64,000 nt of DNA from Bradyrhizobium sp. CCBAU 51627 (GTDB lineage: Bacteria > Pseudomonadota > Alphaproteobacteria > Rhizobiales > Xanthobacteraceae), in contig NZ_LBJG01000018.1 in NCBI RefSeq assembly GCF_028128765.1, positions 1 to 64,000 of the forward strand. The letters are read 5' to 3'. The first letter of the stretch is position 1. Every line of letters begins with the position of its first letter. Position numbers and translations under genes: made by a program. Below the pieces are notes generated by a model. The model was not told the DNA's origin. It ran no database searches and was given only the letters and a program-made list of their open reading frames with translations. Shown in pieces: positions 34,927-43,257 of the stretch.

Positions 34927-34951
34927 TACGTCTGGCAGCTATGAGGGTTCC
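34927..34951 (-). promoter_or_regulatory. EcfG-like promoter of the CsbD gene
   Basis: Read on the minus strand, GGAAC (34951-34947) is followed by 16 bases and CGTA (34930-34927), one base off CGTT. It ends about 30 bases before the start codon at 34896. Confidence 0.65.
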
Positions 34952-35029
34952 TATTTTGGTATGGCTTGCGCGCGCGGCTTTGGGCTAGCTTGCCGCGCAC
35001 GGAACCAATAGAAACAGAAAGCAAGAGAT

Positions 35030-35542
35030 ATGACCGGCCATGACCACTCGCATTCTCACCATGACCACGATCACGACGATCGCTGGAAACATGACGGCGT
35101 GCGCGTCATTCCCGGCAATCAGCTCGATACCAACGTGCCCTCGACCGCAGGCATGGACCGAGCCGCGGCGATCAATTTCGCCCGTGTCGGAGCCCAGAAA
35201 CTGTGGGCGGGCACGGTCAGCATCAAGCCGGACGCCAAGACCGGCGCACATCACCACGGCCATCTCGAAAGCGTCATCTATGTGGTGAAGGGCAGGGCGC
35301 GGATGCGTTGGGGCGAGAGCCTGCAATTCACCGCCGAGGCCGGCCCGGGGGATTTCATCTTCGTGCCGCCCTACGTGCCGCACCAGGAGATCAACGCCAG
35401 CCCCGACGAGGTGCTGGAATGCGTGTTGGTGCGTAGCGACGGCGAGGCGGTGGCGATCAACCTCGACATCGAACCGGTCGAGAAGCCCGAGACGGTGCTG
35501 TGGATCGACCCTGTTCATCGCGATCCGAACGAAAAGAAGTAG
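35030..35542 (+). CDS. Cupin protein with a His-rich N-terminus
   Basis: A 170-residue single-domain cupin. The first 18 residues (MTGHDHSHSHHDHDHDDR) hold seven His and five Asp, a likely metal-binding tail. The cupin metal site is visible as HHHGHLESVIYVVKGRA (motif 1) and PGDFIFVPPYVPHQEINA (motif 2). The substrate is unknown; such cupins may be dioxygenases, isomerases or sensors. No signal peptide is present. The gene is followed by a hairpin without a T-run. Confidence 0.8.
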   Translation: MTGHDHSHSHHDHDHDDRWKHDGVRVIPGNQLDTNVPSTAGMDRAAAINFARVGAQKLWAGTVSIKPDAKTGAHHHGHLESVIYVVKGRARMRWGESLQFTAEAGPGDFIFVPPYVPHQEINASPDEVLECVLVRSDGEAVAINLDIEPVEKPETVLWIDPVHRDPNEKK

Positions 35543-35554
35543 GCTGGCAAGCCG

Positions 35555-35582
35555 TGCGGGGTTCGGTACGACCGACCCCGCA
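35555..35582 (+). terminator. Hairpin after the cupin gene
   Basis: Arms TGCGGGGT (35555-35562) and ACCCCGCA (35575-35582), with an inner CGGT/ACCG pairing and one bulged T. No T-run follows, so termination is only possible. Confidence 0.4.
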
Positions 35583-35667
35583 GATAGCGCGCAAAAATAT
35601 TCTGAAGCCGTGTCGGGTGGCAGCCCGGCCGTCCGTCCTTGGGCAGAACCCGCCCAAGGAGCTTTCG

Positions 35668-36096
35668 ATGCCCAGGATGATTTTCCTTAATCTGCCGGTG
35701 ACCGACCTGAAGCGTGCGACCGCTTTCTACGAGGCGATCGGGGCGACCAGAAACCCGCAATTCAGCGACGAGACGGCGAGCTGCATGGTCCTTTCCGAGA
35801 CCATCTACGCGATGCTGACAACTCACGAGAAATTCCGCCAGTTCACGCCGAAGCCGATCGCAGATGCACGGACCTCGAACTAGGCGCTGTTCTGCCTGTC
35901 CGCCGACAGCCGGAACGAGGTCGACGAGATCGTGGGCAGGGCCGAGGTTGCAGGCGGGGTCGCCGATCCGAGCCCGAAGGACGAATACAGCTTCATGTAT
36001 GGCCGCAGCTTTGAGGATCCGGACGGCCATATGTGGGGAGTGAACTGGCTGGACATGGCAGCCGTCCCTGCGAAGCCCGTTATGGCGACAGCCTGA
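35668..36096 (+). pseudogene. VOC/glyoxalase-family gene broken by an in-frame TAG
   Basis: Codons from ATG 35668, with AAGGAG upstream, encode a VOC-fold protein starting MPRMIFLNLPVTDLKRATAF. It stops at TAG 35881-35883 after DARTSN. The same frame continues without break as ALFCLSADSRNEVDEIV, MYGRSFEDPDGHMWGVNW and ends at TGA 36094-36096, 142 codons in all, the normal length. Homologs usually have a sense codon such as Glu at this place, and a GAG-to-TAG change fits. Either a recent nonsense mutation or a base error. The metal-ligand-type GHMWGVNW lies beyond the stop, so the truncated product should be inactive. Confidence 0.82.
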
Positions 36097-36122
36097 TCGT
36101 AATCTGAAGAGGAGCATTCAAC

Positions 36123-36611
36123 ATGTCCAAGCTGGTGCCCTGCATGTGGTTCAACGGCGATGCCGAGGAAGCCGCAAAGTTCTACGTCTCGCTGGTTCCG
36201 AATTCGGCGATCACGCACGTTCAGCGCAACGTATCCGATGGGCCGTCCGGCAAGGAGGGCTCGGTGCTCGTCGTCGAATTCACGGTGGCCGGCCAGCCGT
36301 TGGTCGCGCTCAACGGCGGCATGAAGGTGGACTATACCCACGCGCTGTCGTTGATGATCCATTGTGACGATCAGGCCCAGGTCGACAGCGTGTGGAATGC
36401 ATTCCTCGCCAATGGCGGCAGAGAGCAGCAGTGCGGCTGGATCTACGACCGTTACGGCGTGTCCTGGCAGGTGGTGCCAAAGGTGATGTTCGACTTTCTC
36501 TCGAGCCCGGACAAGGCCGCCGCGGGCCGCGCGATGCAGGCGATGATGAAGATGGTGAAGCTTGACGTGGCGACTTTGCGCCGCGCGTTCGAGGGCAAGT
36601 CGGCGGCGTAA
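36123..36611 (+). CDS. VOC family protein (PhnB-like)
   Basis: A 162-residue protein of the PhnB/3-demethylubiquinone methyltransferase-like VOC branch. It shows SKLVPCMWFNGDAEEAAKFYVSLVPNS, LVALNGGMKVDYTHALSLMIHCDDQ and RYGVSWQVVPKVMFDFLSSPD, all characteristic. The function of this branch is unknown; members may bind small metabolites or metals. AAGAGGAG lies upstream of ATG 36123. It follows the broken VOC gene by 26 bases and probably shares its transcript. Confidence 0.85.
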   Translation: MSKLVPCMWFNGDAEEAAKFYVSLVPNSAITHVQRNVSDGPSGKEGSVLVVEFTVAGQPLVALNGGMKVDYTHALSLMIHCDDQAQVDSVWNAFLANGGREQQCGWIYDRYGVSWQVVPKVMFDFLSSPDKAAAGRAMQAMMKMVKLDVATLRRAFEGKSAA

Positions 36612-36639
36612 CCTTGCTGTAGTCTCTCCACACACTCGG

Positions 36640-36823
36640 TGTCATCGCCCGGCCTTGACCGGGCGATCCAGTATTCCAGAGGCTTTCATCGGGGAGCTCG
36701 CTTCTGCAACGTCCGCCGCGGCGTACTGGATGCCTCGGTCCCGGCTCCGCTAGGCTACGCCGGACCCACAACGGTGCTCGTCCGGCGAAGCTTTAGCGAA
36801 GACAGCAAGCCGGGGGCATGACA
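36640..36823. repeat. Degenerate palindromic intergenic repeat
   Basis: The left part (36642-36672) folds around TCATCGCCCGG/CCGGGCGA and ends in ATCCAGTA. The matching TACTGGATGCC lies at 36724-36734, and a GGGGGCATGACA end is found near 36811-36822. It is related to the repeat at 6228-6329 but carries an extra segment in its right half. Confidence 0.55.
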
Positions 36824-36846
36824 GCGGAAGTCGAGACGCCCGTCCT

Positions 36847-37965
36847 CTAATAATTTATCCGCAGCCCCACGCCGCCGTGGATGGTGTTGCCCACTGGCTG
36901 CGGCCCGAGCGTGCCGTTGGCGAAGAGGTCCACGATCCAGCCCTTCTGCACGCGGAAGCCGAGGCGGCCACCATACTCGAACCAGCCCTGGTTGCCCATG
37001 GTCGGCACTACGGTGCCGTCGCCGGTCACAGTGGCGACGATGCCGCTATGGCTCGCGAACGACTGCACCCAGCCGCCGTTAATATTGGTTTCGATGTTGC
37101 CGGCGAAGAGATGGGTCCATTGGCCGCCGATCTTGACCAGGCTGGTGCGGTCGGTGCCATCAGCAATGTTGGCGTCGAAAGGATTGAATGCGGTCGTGTT
37201 GTCCGCGTAACCCGACACGCGCTGCCAGAGCTGCCAGAGCTCGACGAAGGCCGCGACCTCGTCGCGCGGTGACAGGCGGCTCATCCAGCCGGCGCGACCA
37301 TAGACTGCGTAATTCGCGGCGTTGGTTGAGCTCGTCACGCTCACCGGACCTAGGCTGGTGTTGTAATTGCGGGTATAGCGCGCCTTCTCCCACGGAGTCA
37401 GGATCGTGCCGACGTCGAAGAACGGACGCGACGAGCCCCAGTCGGTGAAATCATAGCGCAGCGCGAAGGCGCCGATCGGTGCGCTGGTGACATGATAGCC
37501 GCCCTCGCTGTAGTGCGTGTAGGCGAGGCCGGCCAACAGCGACAGATTGGGCGTCAGCTCCTTGCGGCCGTGGATGCCGGCCGAGAACGAGCCGGCCGAG
37601 CCGAACGCGCTGACGCAGTCGCTGCAATTGACCTGTTCGTTGACGCCGAGCAACACTGTTCCGAGCACCCGGTTGGTGATCATCTGGTTGAAGCGCTGGC
37701 CCGCGAGGCTGCCGACCGAGTTGCCGCTGGAATCGGCGCCAGTCGGCGCCGGGGGTGGCGCCGGGGGTGGGGTTGGGGTTGGGGATGGGGTCGGGGTCGG
37801 AGTGGGCGACGGAGTTGGCGAGGGATAAGGCACCGGCCCGCCGCATTCGGATTCACAGAAGCTCGCGGCTGCGGCCGGACGGATGTTGAGCGTGAACAGC
37901 GCAAGCGCGGCGGTTGCGGCCCATGCGCCCGCCAGGACAAGCCTTTTGAAGCCGAGCCTGGCCAT
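36847..37965 (-). CDS. Outer-membrane autotransporter-type barrel with Pro/Thr/Ser linker
   Basis: Predicted outer-membrane protein of 372 residues. A signal peptide (about 1-35) is followed by CESECGG, then a 30-residue linker of repeated PSPTP/PTP/PAP units, coded by 37741-37830. The remainder looks like an autotransporter-type beta barrel, with LAGLAYTHYSEGGYH, VYGRAGWMSRLS and LVKIGGQWTHLF strands, ending in the barrel-targeting LRINY. No passenger domain is present, so the linker itself would face outside or the periplasm. Start ATG 37965 is next to the stop of the FecR-type gene, so the pair is translationally coupled; GTG 37980 is an alternative. Confidence 0.78.
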   Translation of the reverse strand: MARLGFKRLVLAGAWAATAALALFTLNIRPAAAASFCESECGGPVPYPSPTPSPTPTPTPSPTPTPPPAPPPAPTGADSSGNSVGSLAGQRFNQMITNRVLGTVLLGVNEQVNCSDCVSAFGSAGSFSAGIHGRKELTPNLSLLAGLAYTHYSEGGYHVTSAPIGAFALRYDFTDWGSSRPFFDVGTILTPWEKARYTRNYNTSLGPVSVTSSTNAANYAVYGRAGWMSRLSPRDEVAAFVELWQLWQRVSGYADNTTAFNPFDANIADGTDRTSLVKIGGQWTHLFAGNIETNINGGWVQSFASHSGIVATVTGDGTVVPTMGNQGWFEYGGRLGFRVQKGWIVDLFANGTLGPQPVGNTIHGGVGLRINY

Positions 37966-37967
37966 TG

Positions 37968-38669
37968 TCAGCGCCCGCACAGCGTGTCGTCGTCATGGAC
38001 GGCGGGGCTGATGGTCGGTGAGGCGTCGGCATATTGGTTGACGGAGCAAAGCCCGGCATTGGCGGCGCAGTTGGCCGCGAAGGTCCAGGGCGGCGTGTTG
38101 GTTTTGGTGATGGAGACCTTGCCGCCGGTCGAGGTGATGACCGCGGTGTCACCCGGCTGGGTAAGCTGAACGCACTGAAAGTTCAGTGTGCAGACGCTGG
38201 CCGCGCCCTCCTGAAGCACCACGACCGAGCGGCCGCGCTGCGACAGGATGTCGAGCGTGGTGCCGCGCACACCGATGGTCGCGAGCGGAGTCGTGATCTT
38301 GTAGGCGGTCTTCTGCGAATGGCCTGTGACGAAGCGGAAGGCGCCAGTGGCCATGCGGATCGCGACGTCGCGATAGCTGTGCTCGTCGTTGAAAACGGTG
38401 CGGTCGAGCTTCAGCGTCGCGCTGGGCCCAAGCGACAGATTGGTGCTGTCGGCCATCACGAAGCGCGCTGCGCTGTCGGCACCGGTGCGCACGGTCTCGT
38501 CGCGCAGCATGCTGTCGCCGACACTGATGGGCGTCGTGGTCGCGGCGACGCGAACCACCTCGTTCTGGACAAGGACGGCTTCGCCGACGCGAGTCTGGGC
38601 CTGCGCACCAGGCGCCGCGCACAACGCGGCCGACAGCAGAGCGGGGAAAAGCAGAAAACGCAAATTCAT
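37968..38669 (-). CDS. Exported FecR-domain protein
   Basis: Exported protein of 233 residues with a signal peptide (1-25, LCAAPGAQAQ). The FecR domain (about 55-170) shows VGDSMLRDETVRTGADSAARFVMAD, the LSLGPSATLKLDR motif and GAFRFVTGHSQKTAYKITTPLATIGVRGTT. These domains are usually found in secretion or surface proteins. The C-terminal region has four Cys in TLNFQC and ANCAANAGLC, possibly disulfide-linked. No sigma or anti-sigma partner is nearby, so it is not the classic FecIR system. The last codon abuts the barrel gene, implying a joint function at the cell envelope. Confidence 0.8.
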   Translation of the reverse strand: MNLRFLLFPALLSAALCAAPGAQAQTRVGEAVLVQNEVVRVAATTTPISVGDSMLRDETVRTGADSAARFVMADSTNLSLGPSATLKLDRTVFNDEHSYRDVAIRMATGAFRFVTGHSQKTAYKITTPLATIGVRGTTLDILSQRGRSVVVLQEGAASVCTLNFQCVQLTQPGDTAVITSTGGKVSITKTNTPPWTFAANCAANAGLCSVNQYADASPTISPAVHDDDTLCGR

Positions 38670-38793
38670 TTCGTAACCGATCGAGGTCCCTGATCGCGCA
38701 CGCTTGCGTTGTGGCAGAATTATCACAAACGACGCGGGACGAGCGTTAGCTTAGTGACAGTTACGGCAGAATGCGTTCAATGGATCGGCTGAG

Positions 38794-40137
38794 TTGTTTT
38801 TTATTCGCGGTGACGTAGATTTGCCACGTAAAATAGCCCTACAGCAGTCGCGCGAAGCACATGCGGTTCCGAAGGTGTCGCGAAGCACAGTGATTGCTGT
38901 CGCGATCTTCCTAGCCACTCATTTCGCGCTGCTGATCGGACTGGTGACACCGGAAAAATTCGTCTTCGACGAGGTGCATTACGTGCCGGCGGCGCGGCAG
39001 ATGCTCGGCTCCACTGCGTCGCAGCCGATGCTCAATCCGATGCATCCGCCGCTGGCGAAGGAGCTGATCGCGATGTCAATCGCAGCATTCGGCGACAATG
39101 CATTGGGCTGGCGTTATCCGGCGACGCTGTTCGGCGCGCTCGCGATCGTTGCGATCTATCTCTGCGGCCTCGCGCTGTTCTCCGCACAGGGACCCGCGAT
39201 CGCGGCGGCACTGATCGCGGCGTTCAACCAGATGATCTACGTACAGGCGCGCATCGCCATGCTGGACATCTTTGCGCTCGGCTTCGGCCTGCTCGCCATC
39301 GCCGCCTTCATGCACGGCTTCCGGCGCGAGCGGCCGCAGGCGCTGTTTGCGCTCGCAGGCAGCCTGTTTGGTCTCGCTGCCGCGTGCAAATGGAGCGGGC
39401 TGTTTCCACTTGGTGTCTGCATCGGCATCGTTGCGGTGATGCGCCTGATGCAGGGCTGGCACACGCTATTTGCCGATGCCAAGCCAGGCGACTGGTACCG
39501 GCCCGGTCTCTGGCCGGAATTCAGGGGCCATCATGCCGCGCTCTGCTTCGCGCTGTTGCCGGCCGTGACGTACCTGCCCGCTTTCGTTCCGCTTTGCGGT
39601 TTGTCGTTGCCGGATCTGCTCGAGGCGCAACGTCGGATCTTCACCGACAACACCACCACTGCGATCGCCGGCCACACCTATATGAGCTCGTGGCCGTCCT
39701 GGCCGCTGCTGGCGCGGCCGGTGTGGTTTCTGTTCGACAAGACGACGGAAGACAACGTGGCGGCGATCGTCTTCCTTGGCAATCCCTTGGTGCTGTGGCC
39801 GGCGCTGCTCGCGCTCGTCGTGGTGCTGCGCGACTTCGTCGTCGCGCGCCGCTGGGATGCGTTCTTGATTGCGGCATTCTATTTCGGGCCCTGGCTTGCC
39901 TGGGCGCTGCTGCCGCGCACGCTGGGCTTCATCTACTATTATCTGCCGGCCGCCACCGCGGCCTCGCTCGCGCTGGTCTATGTGCTGCGCAAAGAGGGCC
40001 TGCCGCGCTGGCTGTTGTGGGTGTATGTCGGCGTTGCCGCGATCGGCTTTGCGGTGATGCTGCCGATTTCAGCCGCCTTCGTCGGCACGTCGATGCAGAT
40101 GTTCAACAGGCTCATGCTGTTTCAGAGCTGGATCTGA
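38794..40137 (+). CDS. GT39-type (protein mannosyltransferase-like) membrane glycosyltransferase
   Basis: Polytopic inner-membrane glycosyltransferase of about 447 residues, of the PMT/GT39 superfamily (PMT/ArnT-like). The catalytic-type acidic pair is in FVFDEVHYVPAARQML, and NPMHPPLAKELIAM and LGWRYPATLFG are family hallmarks. About ten membrane segments follow. Such enzymes move mannose from a polyprenyl-phosphate carrier onto proteins or lipids at the outer face. The start is uncertain: TTG 38794 or 38821, or a GTG near 38872, could be used. It is divergent from the FecR and PT-linker barrel genes and ends with a terminator. Confidence 0.82.
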   Translation: MFFIRGDVDLPRKIALQQSREAHAVPKVSRSTVIAVAIFLATHFALLIGLVTPEKFVFDEVHYVPAARQMLGSTASQPMLNPMHPPLAKELIAMSIAAFGDNALGWRYPATLFGALAIVAIYLCGLALFSAQGPAIAAALIAAFNQMIYVQARIAMLDIFALGFGLLAIAAFMHGFRRERPQALFALAGSLFGLAAACKWSGLFPLGVCIGIVAVMRLMQGWHTLFADAKPGDWYRPGLWPEFRGHHAALCFALLPAVTYLPAFVPLCGLSLPDLLEAQRRIFTDNTTTAIAGHTYMSSWPSWPLLARPVWFLFDKTTEDNVAAIVFLGNPLVLWPALLALVVVLRDFVVARRWDAFLIAAFYFGPWLAWALLPRTLGFIYYYLPAATAASLALVYVLRKEGLPRWLLWVYVGVAAIGFAVMLPISAAFVGTSMQMFNRLMLFQSWI

Positions 40138-40145
40138 CAACAGAA

Positions 40146-40175
40146 AACCGCCCGCCGCTGTCGCGGCAGGCGGTT
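40146..40175. terminator. Terminator between the GT39 and ompA-type genes
   Basis: Arms AACCGCC-C-GCCGC (40146-40158) and GCGGC-A-GGCGGTT (40163-40175) with one mismatch and a TGTC loop sit between convergent genes. T-run is weak (GTTGTC). Confidence 0.7.
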
Positions 40176-40189
40176 GTCAATGGCTGCAA

Positions 40190-40831
40190 TCACTTCGAAG
40201 CCGTCTTGGTGTCCATGTTCACGACCTGGACGCGGCGGTTGATCGGATCGGCGCCGTTGGCGGCGTCCTTCAGCCTGGTCTTGCCATAGCCGACGGTGAC
40301 GAGATCGTTGCCGTCGAGTCCGTAATTCTGCACCAGGTACTTCTTGATGGTGTCGGCGCGGCGCTCGGAGAGACCCTGATTGTACTCTTCCGAGCCGATC
40401 GCGTCGGTATGGCCGGCGACCACGAAGGTCGAGCCCTTCAGCGACGAATCGGACAGCGCCTTGCCGAGCGCCTGCACCGAGGCCACCGAGGTCCTGGCAA
40501 TCTCGGCCGAGTTATAGTCGAACTGGATCTCCAGATCGATTTTCGGCTTGGTCGCCGCGAGCTCCGCGATCTGATCGCGCTCACCCAGCGAGAGCGAACG
40601 GGTCGGCCGGTTGCGCACGGTGTTCAGGAAGGCCGCTTCCTTGGCTTGGGCCGTCGGATCGGCCTGCGGACCGGCGGAGAGGCCGCGGGTGATCGGCTTG
40701 GGTTTCAACGCATCCAGGATTTGGCTGGCGGAGACGTTGGTGTCGCCGGCGCAAGCCAGACCCGCCGTCATCGACAGCACAGCCGTGAACGTGATCGCCT
40801 TCAGTCCGAAAGTCTTCCTGAAATGGGTCAT
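40190..40831 (-). CDS. OmpA-family peptidoglycan-binding protein
   Basis: Exported envelope protein of 213 residues. A signal peptide (1-28, LACAG) precedes a linker region and a C-terminal OmpA-like domain (about 95-205). The domain has LEIQFDYNSAEI, FVVAGHTDAIGSEEYNQGLSERRADTIKKYL with the Asp/Arg that bind diaminopimelate, and GYGKTRLKDAANGADPINRRVQV. There is no N-terminal barrel, so it is probably periplasmic or lipoprotein-like. A CRP-type site lies 72 bases upstream. Confidence 0.9.
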   Translation of the reverse strand: MTHFRKTFGLKAITFTAVLSMTAGLACAGDTNVSASQILDALKPKPITRGLSAGPQADPTAQAKEAAFLNTVRNRPTRSLSLGERDQIAELAATKPKIDLEIQFDYNSAEIARTSVASVQALGKALSDSSLKGSTFVVAGHTDAIGSEEYNQGLSERRADTIKKYLVQNYGLDGNDLVTVGYGKTRLKDAANGADPINRRVQVVNMDTKTASK

Positions 40832-41141
40832 TGTCGTATCCTCGCTGTCACGCCTGATGCCGATTTGATGCTGCGAGCATAAGGAAGGTTCAACGGCTCA
40901 GATGTGATCCTCGTCACGTTCATGGCCGGGCGCTTCCAGGTTACGCTATGCCCTTTGGGGAACCGGCAGCTGCGCTTCCGGTCTGCCGCAGGCGCGCCGT
41001 GGGCATAGTTGAAACCTGTGTACACCGTTCGTCGCAAAGCGGTCGCGGCATGGTCCGCTCACGGACAAGCTTTCGGCCAGATGCGCGCCTAGCAAGCAGC
41101 TTCATCCGACATTGCAGACGAGGGGAGCCGAGTTCCATCCA
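40832..41141. promoter_or_regulatory. Intergenic region with a CRP-type site
   Basis: TGTGA-N6-TCACG at 40903-40918 matches the CRP/FNR-type consensus, 72-87 bases before the ompA-type start. The rest of this 310-base gap shows no other clear signals. The gap contains no convincing gene. Confidence 0.4.
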
Positions 41142-41456
41142 GTGCCGAGGCCAAGTGACTATCAATTCTATCGCAGCGGCCCGCCGGATCGGACTGTGTC
41201 TCTGAATTCCATGCCCATCTATATCGGTGCGGCGATGATCGCGGTGGCGATCCTGCTCTCGACCCTGATCACGGGGCTGACCAGCCGCTATGTCGGCTTC
41301 GAAGCTCCGACCGACGAGAACATGTGGCTGGTCGACCGCCTCACTGGAACTGTCTATCGCTGTCAGTCGGAGGGGCGCGGCAAGGCCAATTGCGAGCCCG
41401 ACATCGCCACCGGCAGCGTCAGTGGCCAGCCCAAGGCGTCAAGGGACGGCCGCTGA
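41142..41456 (+). CDS. Small membrane protein of unknown function
   Basis: A hypothetical protein of about 104 residues. One hydrophobic segment (IYIGAAMIAVAILLSTLITGL) is followed by a soluble C-terminal part with two Cys (YRCQSEGRGKANCEPD), which may face the periplasm. The start is not certain: GTG 41142 fits the preceding DYQFYRSGPP peptide, while ATG 41211 starts just before the membrane helix but lacks a good ribosome site. No family is recognised. Confidence 0.55.
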   Translation: MPRPSDYQFYRSGPPDRTVSLNSMPIYIGAAMIAVAILLSTLITGLTSRYVGFEAPTDENMWLVDRLTGTVYRCQSEGRGKANCEPDIATGSVSGQPKASRDGR

Positions 41457-41501
41457 GCGCTCCTGGTTTTGGCCGCAACCCTGGTGCCGCACGCGAATTG
41501 G

Positions 41502-43184
41502 TCAGCTTGCCAATCGGCTCGCATCGCTCGCATCATGTCCGAGCGCGCGCGCAAAGACGCGCCCGATCGCTCCGACCTCTGACGCGGCCCCGCGCCAGGC
41601 CACTATCTGGTCGGGACGTATCAAAGCGAGGTCGGCGTCATAGAGATCGCCCAAGGCTGGCGGCAGCGTGACCAGCTTCACGTCGACGCCAAGCTGACGG
41701 ACGGCATCGGCGACCGCCGTTTGAGCCGAGGCAGCTTCGCCGAACTGCAGCAGCGTCCACTCGAACCCGAACAGATCGTACAAGGATGCGCCGTCTTCCA
41801 GCCAGGCGTGCGGCGCACGACCGCCGGGACAGGCGGTGGGCACGTAGAGGTTCGCCGCATCGGGCGGCGGTTGGCTGCCATCCGAGACAATGATCGGCGA
41901 GCCGTCGTAGCGGCCGCCGAAGGTCACGCCTGGGATGTTGAATTCGGCTCGGGCGTGCTGCTCGAGATAGGCGCCCGCAATCCGCCGGGCCTCGCGGCCT
42001 TCCTCCGTTTCGAGCTCGATCTCAGGTGCGGGTGCGAACAGACCAAGAGAGTCGGCAAAGCGCCGCGCATAGTCGGTGTTGCGGAGCGCCACCGGACGCC
42101 GTTCGACCTCGTAGCTGTCGAGCAGCGTTGCCGGGCTCAAGCCCTTGATGACGCTTGCGAGCTTCCAGCCGAGGTTGACCGCATCCTCGATCGCGGTGTT
42201 GTAGCCGAGCCCCCCGGTCGGCGTGAACAGATGCGCGGCGTCGCCGCCGAGGAAGACCTTGCCCCGCTGCATCCCGTTCGCGACCAGGGCGTGACCTGCG
42301 GTCCAGGTCAGGAAGGACAGCACCTCGCATGCGATCGGCGCACCGCAGGCGCGCTGGAAGGCGGCCCTGGCCTCGTTCGTCGTGATCGCATTCTCGTCTT
42401 CGCCCCGTTGAAGCTGGGTGTGAAACGCGAACTCGTCGCGCCCGTTCACGGAGGCCATGAAAGCCCGGCGGTCGCCGTTGAAACAGTTGTACATCCAGGC
42501 TTTGGCGTGCGGGACGCTGGCGTAAAACTCGGGCGAACGGAGATAGACCGCCAGCATGCGGCCGCCCATGAAATCACGCTGCGTCCCGGTCTCGCCGCCA
42601 TAGACGATCCCGAGCGATTGCCGGATCATCGAGCGCGGCCCGTCGGCTCCGACGAGGAAGCGGGCCTGCACGTGAAAGCGGTTGCCATCATCGAGACGTT
42701 CGATCTCGCCGACGATGCCGTCGTCGTTTTCGATGTAGCTGACCAGCCGGTGGCCATAGTTCAGCGCGATGCCGGGAAGCCGTTCGGCATGGCGGCGCAG
42801 CACGGCCTCGACATATTTCTGCGAGACCCGGTGCGGCAGCTCCGCCGCGCTCCAGGAGCCGGACAGGCCCTTGATGAGTTCGCTCGCGCGTGACGAGGAC
42901 GGCAAGGCAAAGCGCGCGAGTTCGTAACCGGTGTAGCGGGTGAAATACGCAACATCGGTCGGATAATCGGCGGGCAATCCTTCGCGCCTGATCTCGTCGG
43001 CAAAGCCCAGCCGCCGATAATGCTCCATCGAGCGCGCCTGGGTCGCATTGGCTTGCGGATTGAAGGCAGTGCCCGGCTTTTCGTCGACCAGGATCGCGGA
43101 TACGCCGCGCCGGCCCAGCTCGTTGGCCAGCATCAGCCCGCATGGTCCCCCGCCCACGATGAGTACCGAGGCGGTATGACACAT
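41502..43184 (-). CDS. FAD-dependent aromatic monooxygenase (PheA/TfdB/MhpA type)
   Basis: Flavoprotein hydroxylase of about 560 residues, probably acting on a phenolic or other aromatic compound with NAD(P)H and O2. The FAD-binding motif is VLIVGGGPCGLMLANELGRRG, the second site is FLVGADGPRSMIRQSLG, and the GD motif is VFLGGDAAHLFTPTGGLGYNTAIED. The C-terminal thioredoxin-like domain is present. A MarR regulator is 43-73 bases upstream on the same strand, so the pair forms one unit. ATG 43184 is chosen because it leads directly into the Rossmann fold; ATG 43214 is an alternative. Confidence 0.85.
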   Translation of the reverse strand: MCHTASVLIVGGGPCGLMLANELGRRGVSAILVDEKPGTAFNPQANATQARSMEHYRRLGFADEIRREGLPADYPTDVAYFTRYTGYELARFALPSSSRASELIKGLSGSWSAAELPHRVSQKYVEAVLRRHAERLPGIALNYGHRLVSYIENDDGIVGEIERLDDGNRFHVQARFLVGADGPRSMIRQSLGIVYGGETGTQRDFMGGRMLAVYLRSPEFYASVPHAKAWMYNCFNGDRRAFMASVNGRDEFAFHTQLQRGEDENAITTNEARAAFQRACGAPIACEVLSFLTWTAGHALVANGMQRGKVFLGGDAAHLFTPTGGLGYNTAIEDAVNLGWKLASVIKGLSPATLLDSYEVERRPVALRNTDYARRFADSLGLFAPAPEIELETEEGREARRIAGAYLEQHARAEFNIPGVTFGGRYDGSPIIVSDGSQPPPDAANLYVPTACPGGRAPHAWLEDGASLYDLFGFEWTLLQFGEAASAQTAVADAVRQLGVDVKLVTLPPALGDLYDADLALIRPDQIVAWRGAASEVGAIGRVFARALGHDASDASRLAS

Positions 43185-43257
43185 CTCCAACACGCTTCCC
43201 TCTCCCAGCATCATCCTGCATGGTAAGGAAGCCTGACGATCTCGTCAAGTAACCTGA

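Noticed and set aside
37741..37830. Possible tandem repeat array or CRISPR-like repeat
   Set aside because: It is a coding PT-linker inside a clear gene; units are short and without spacers.
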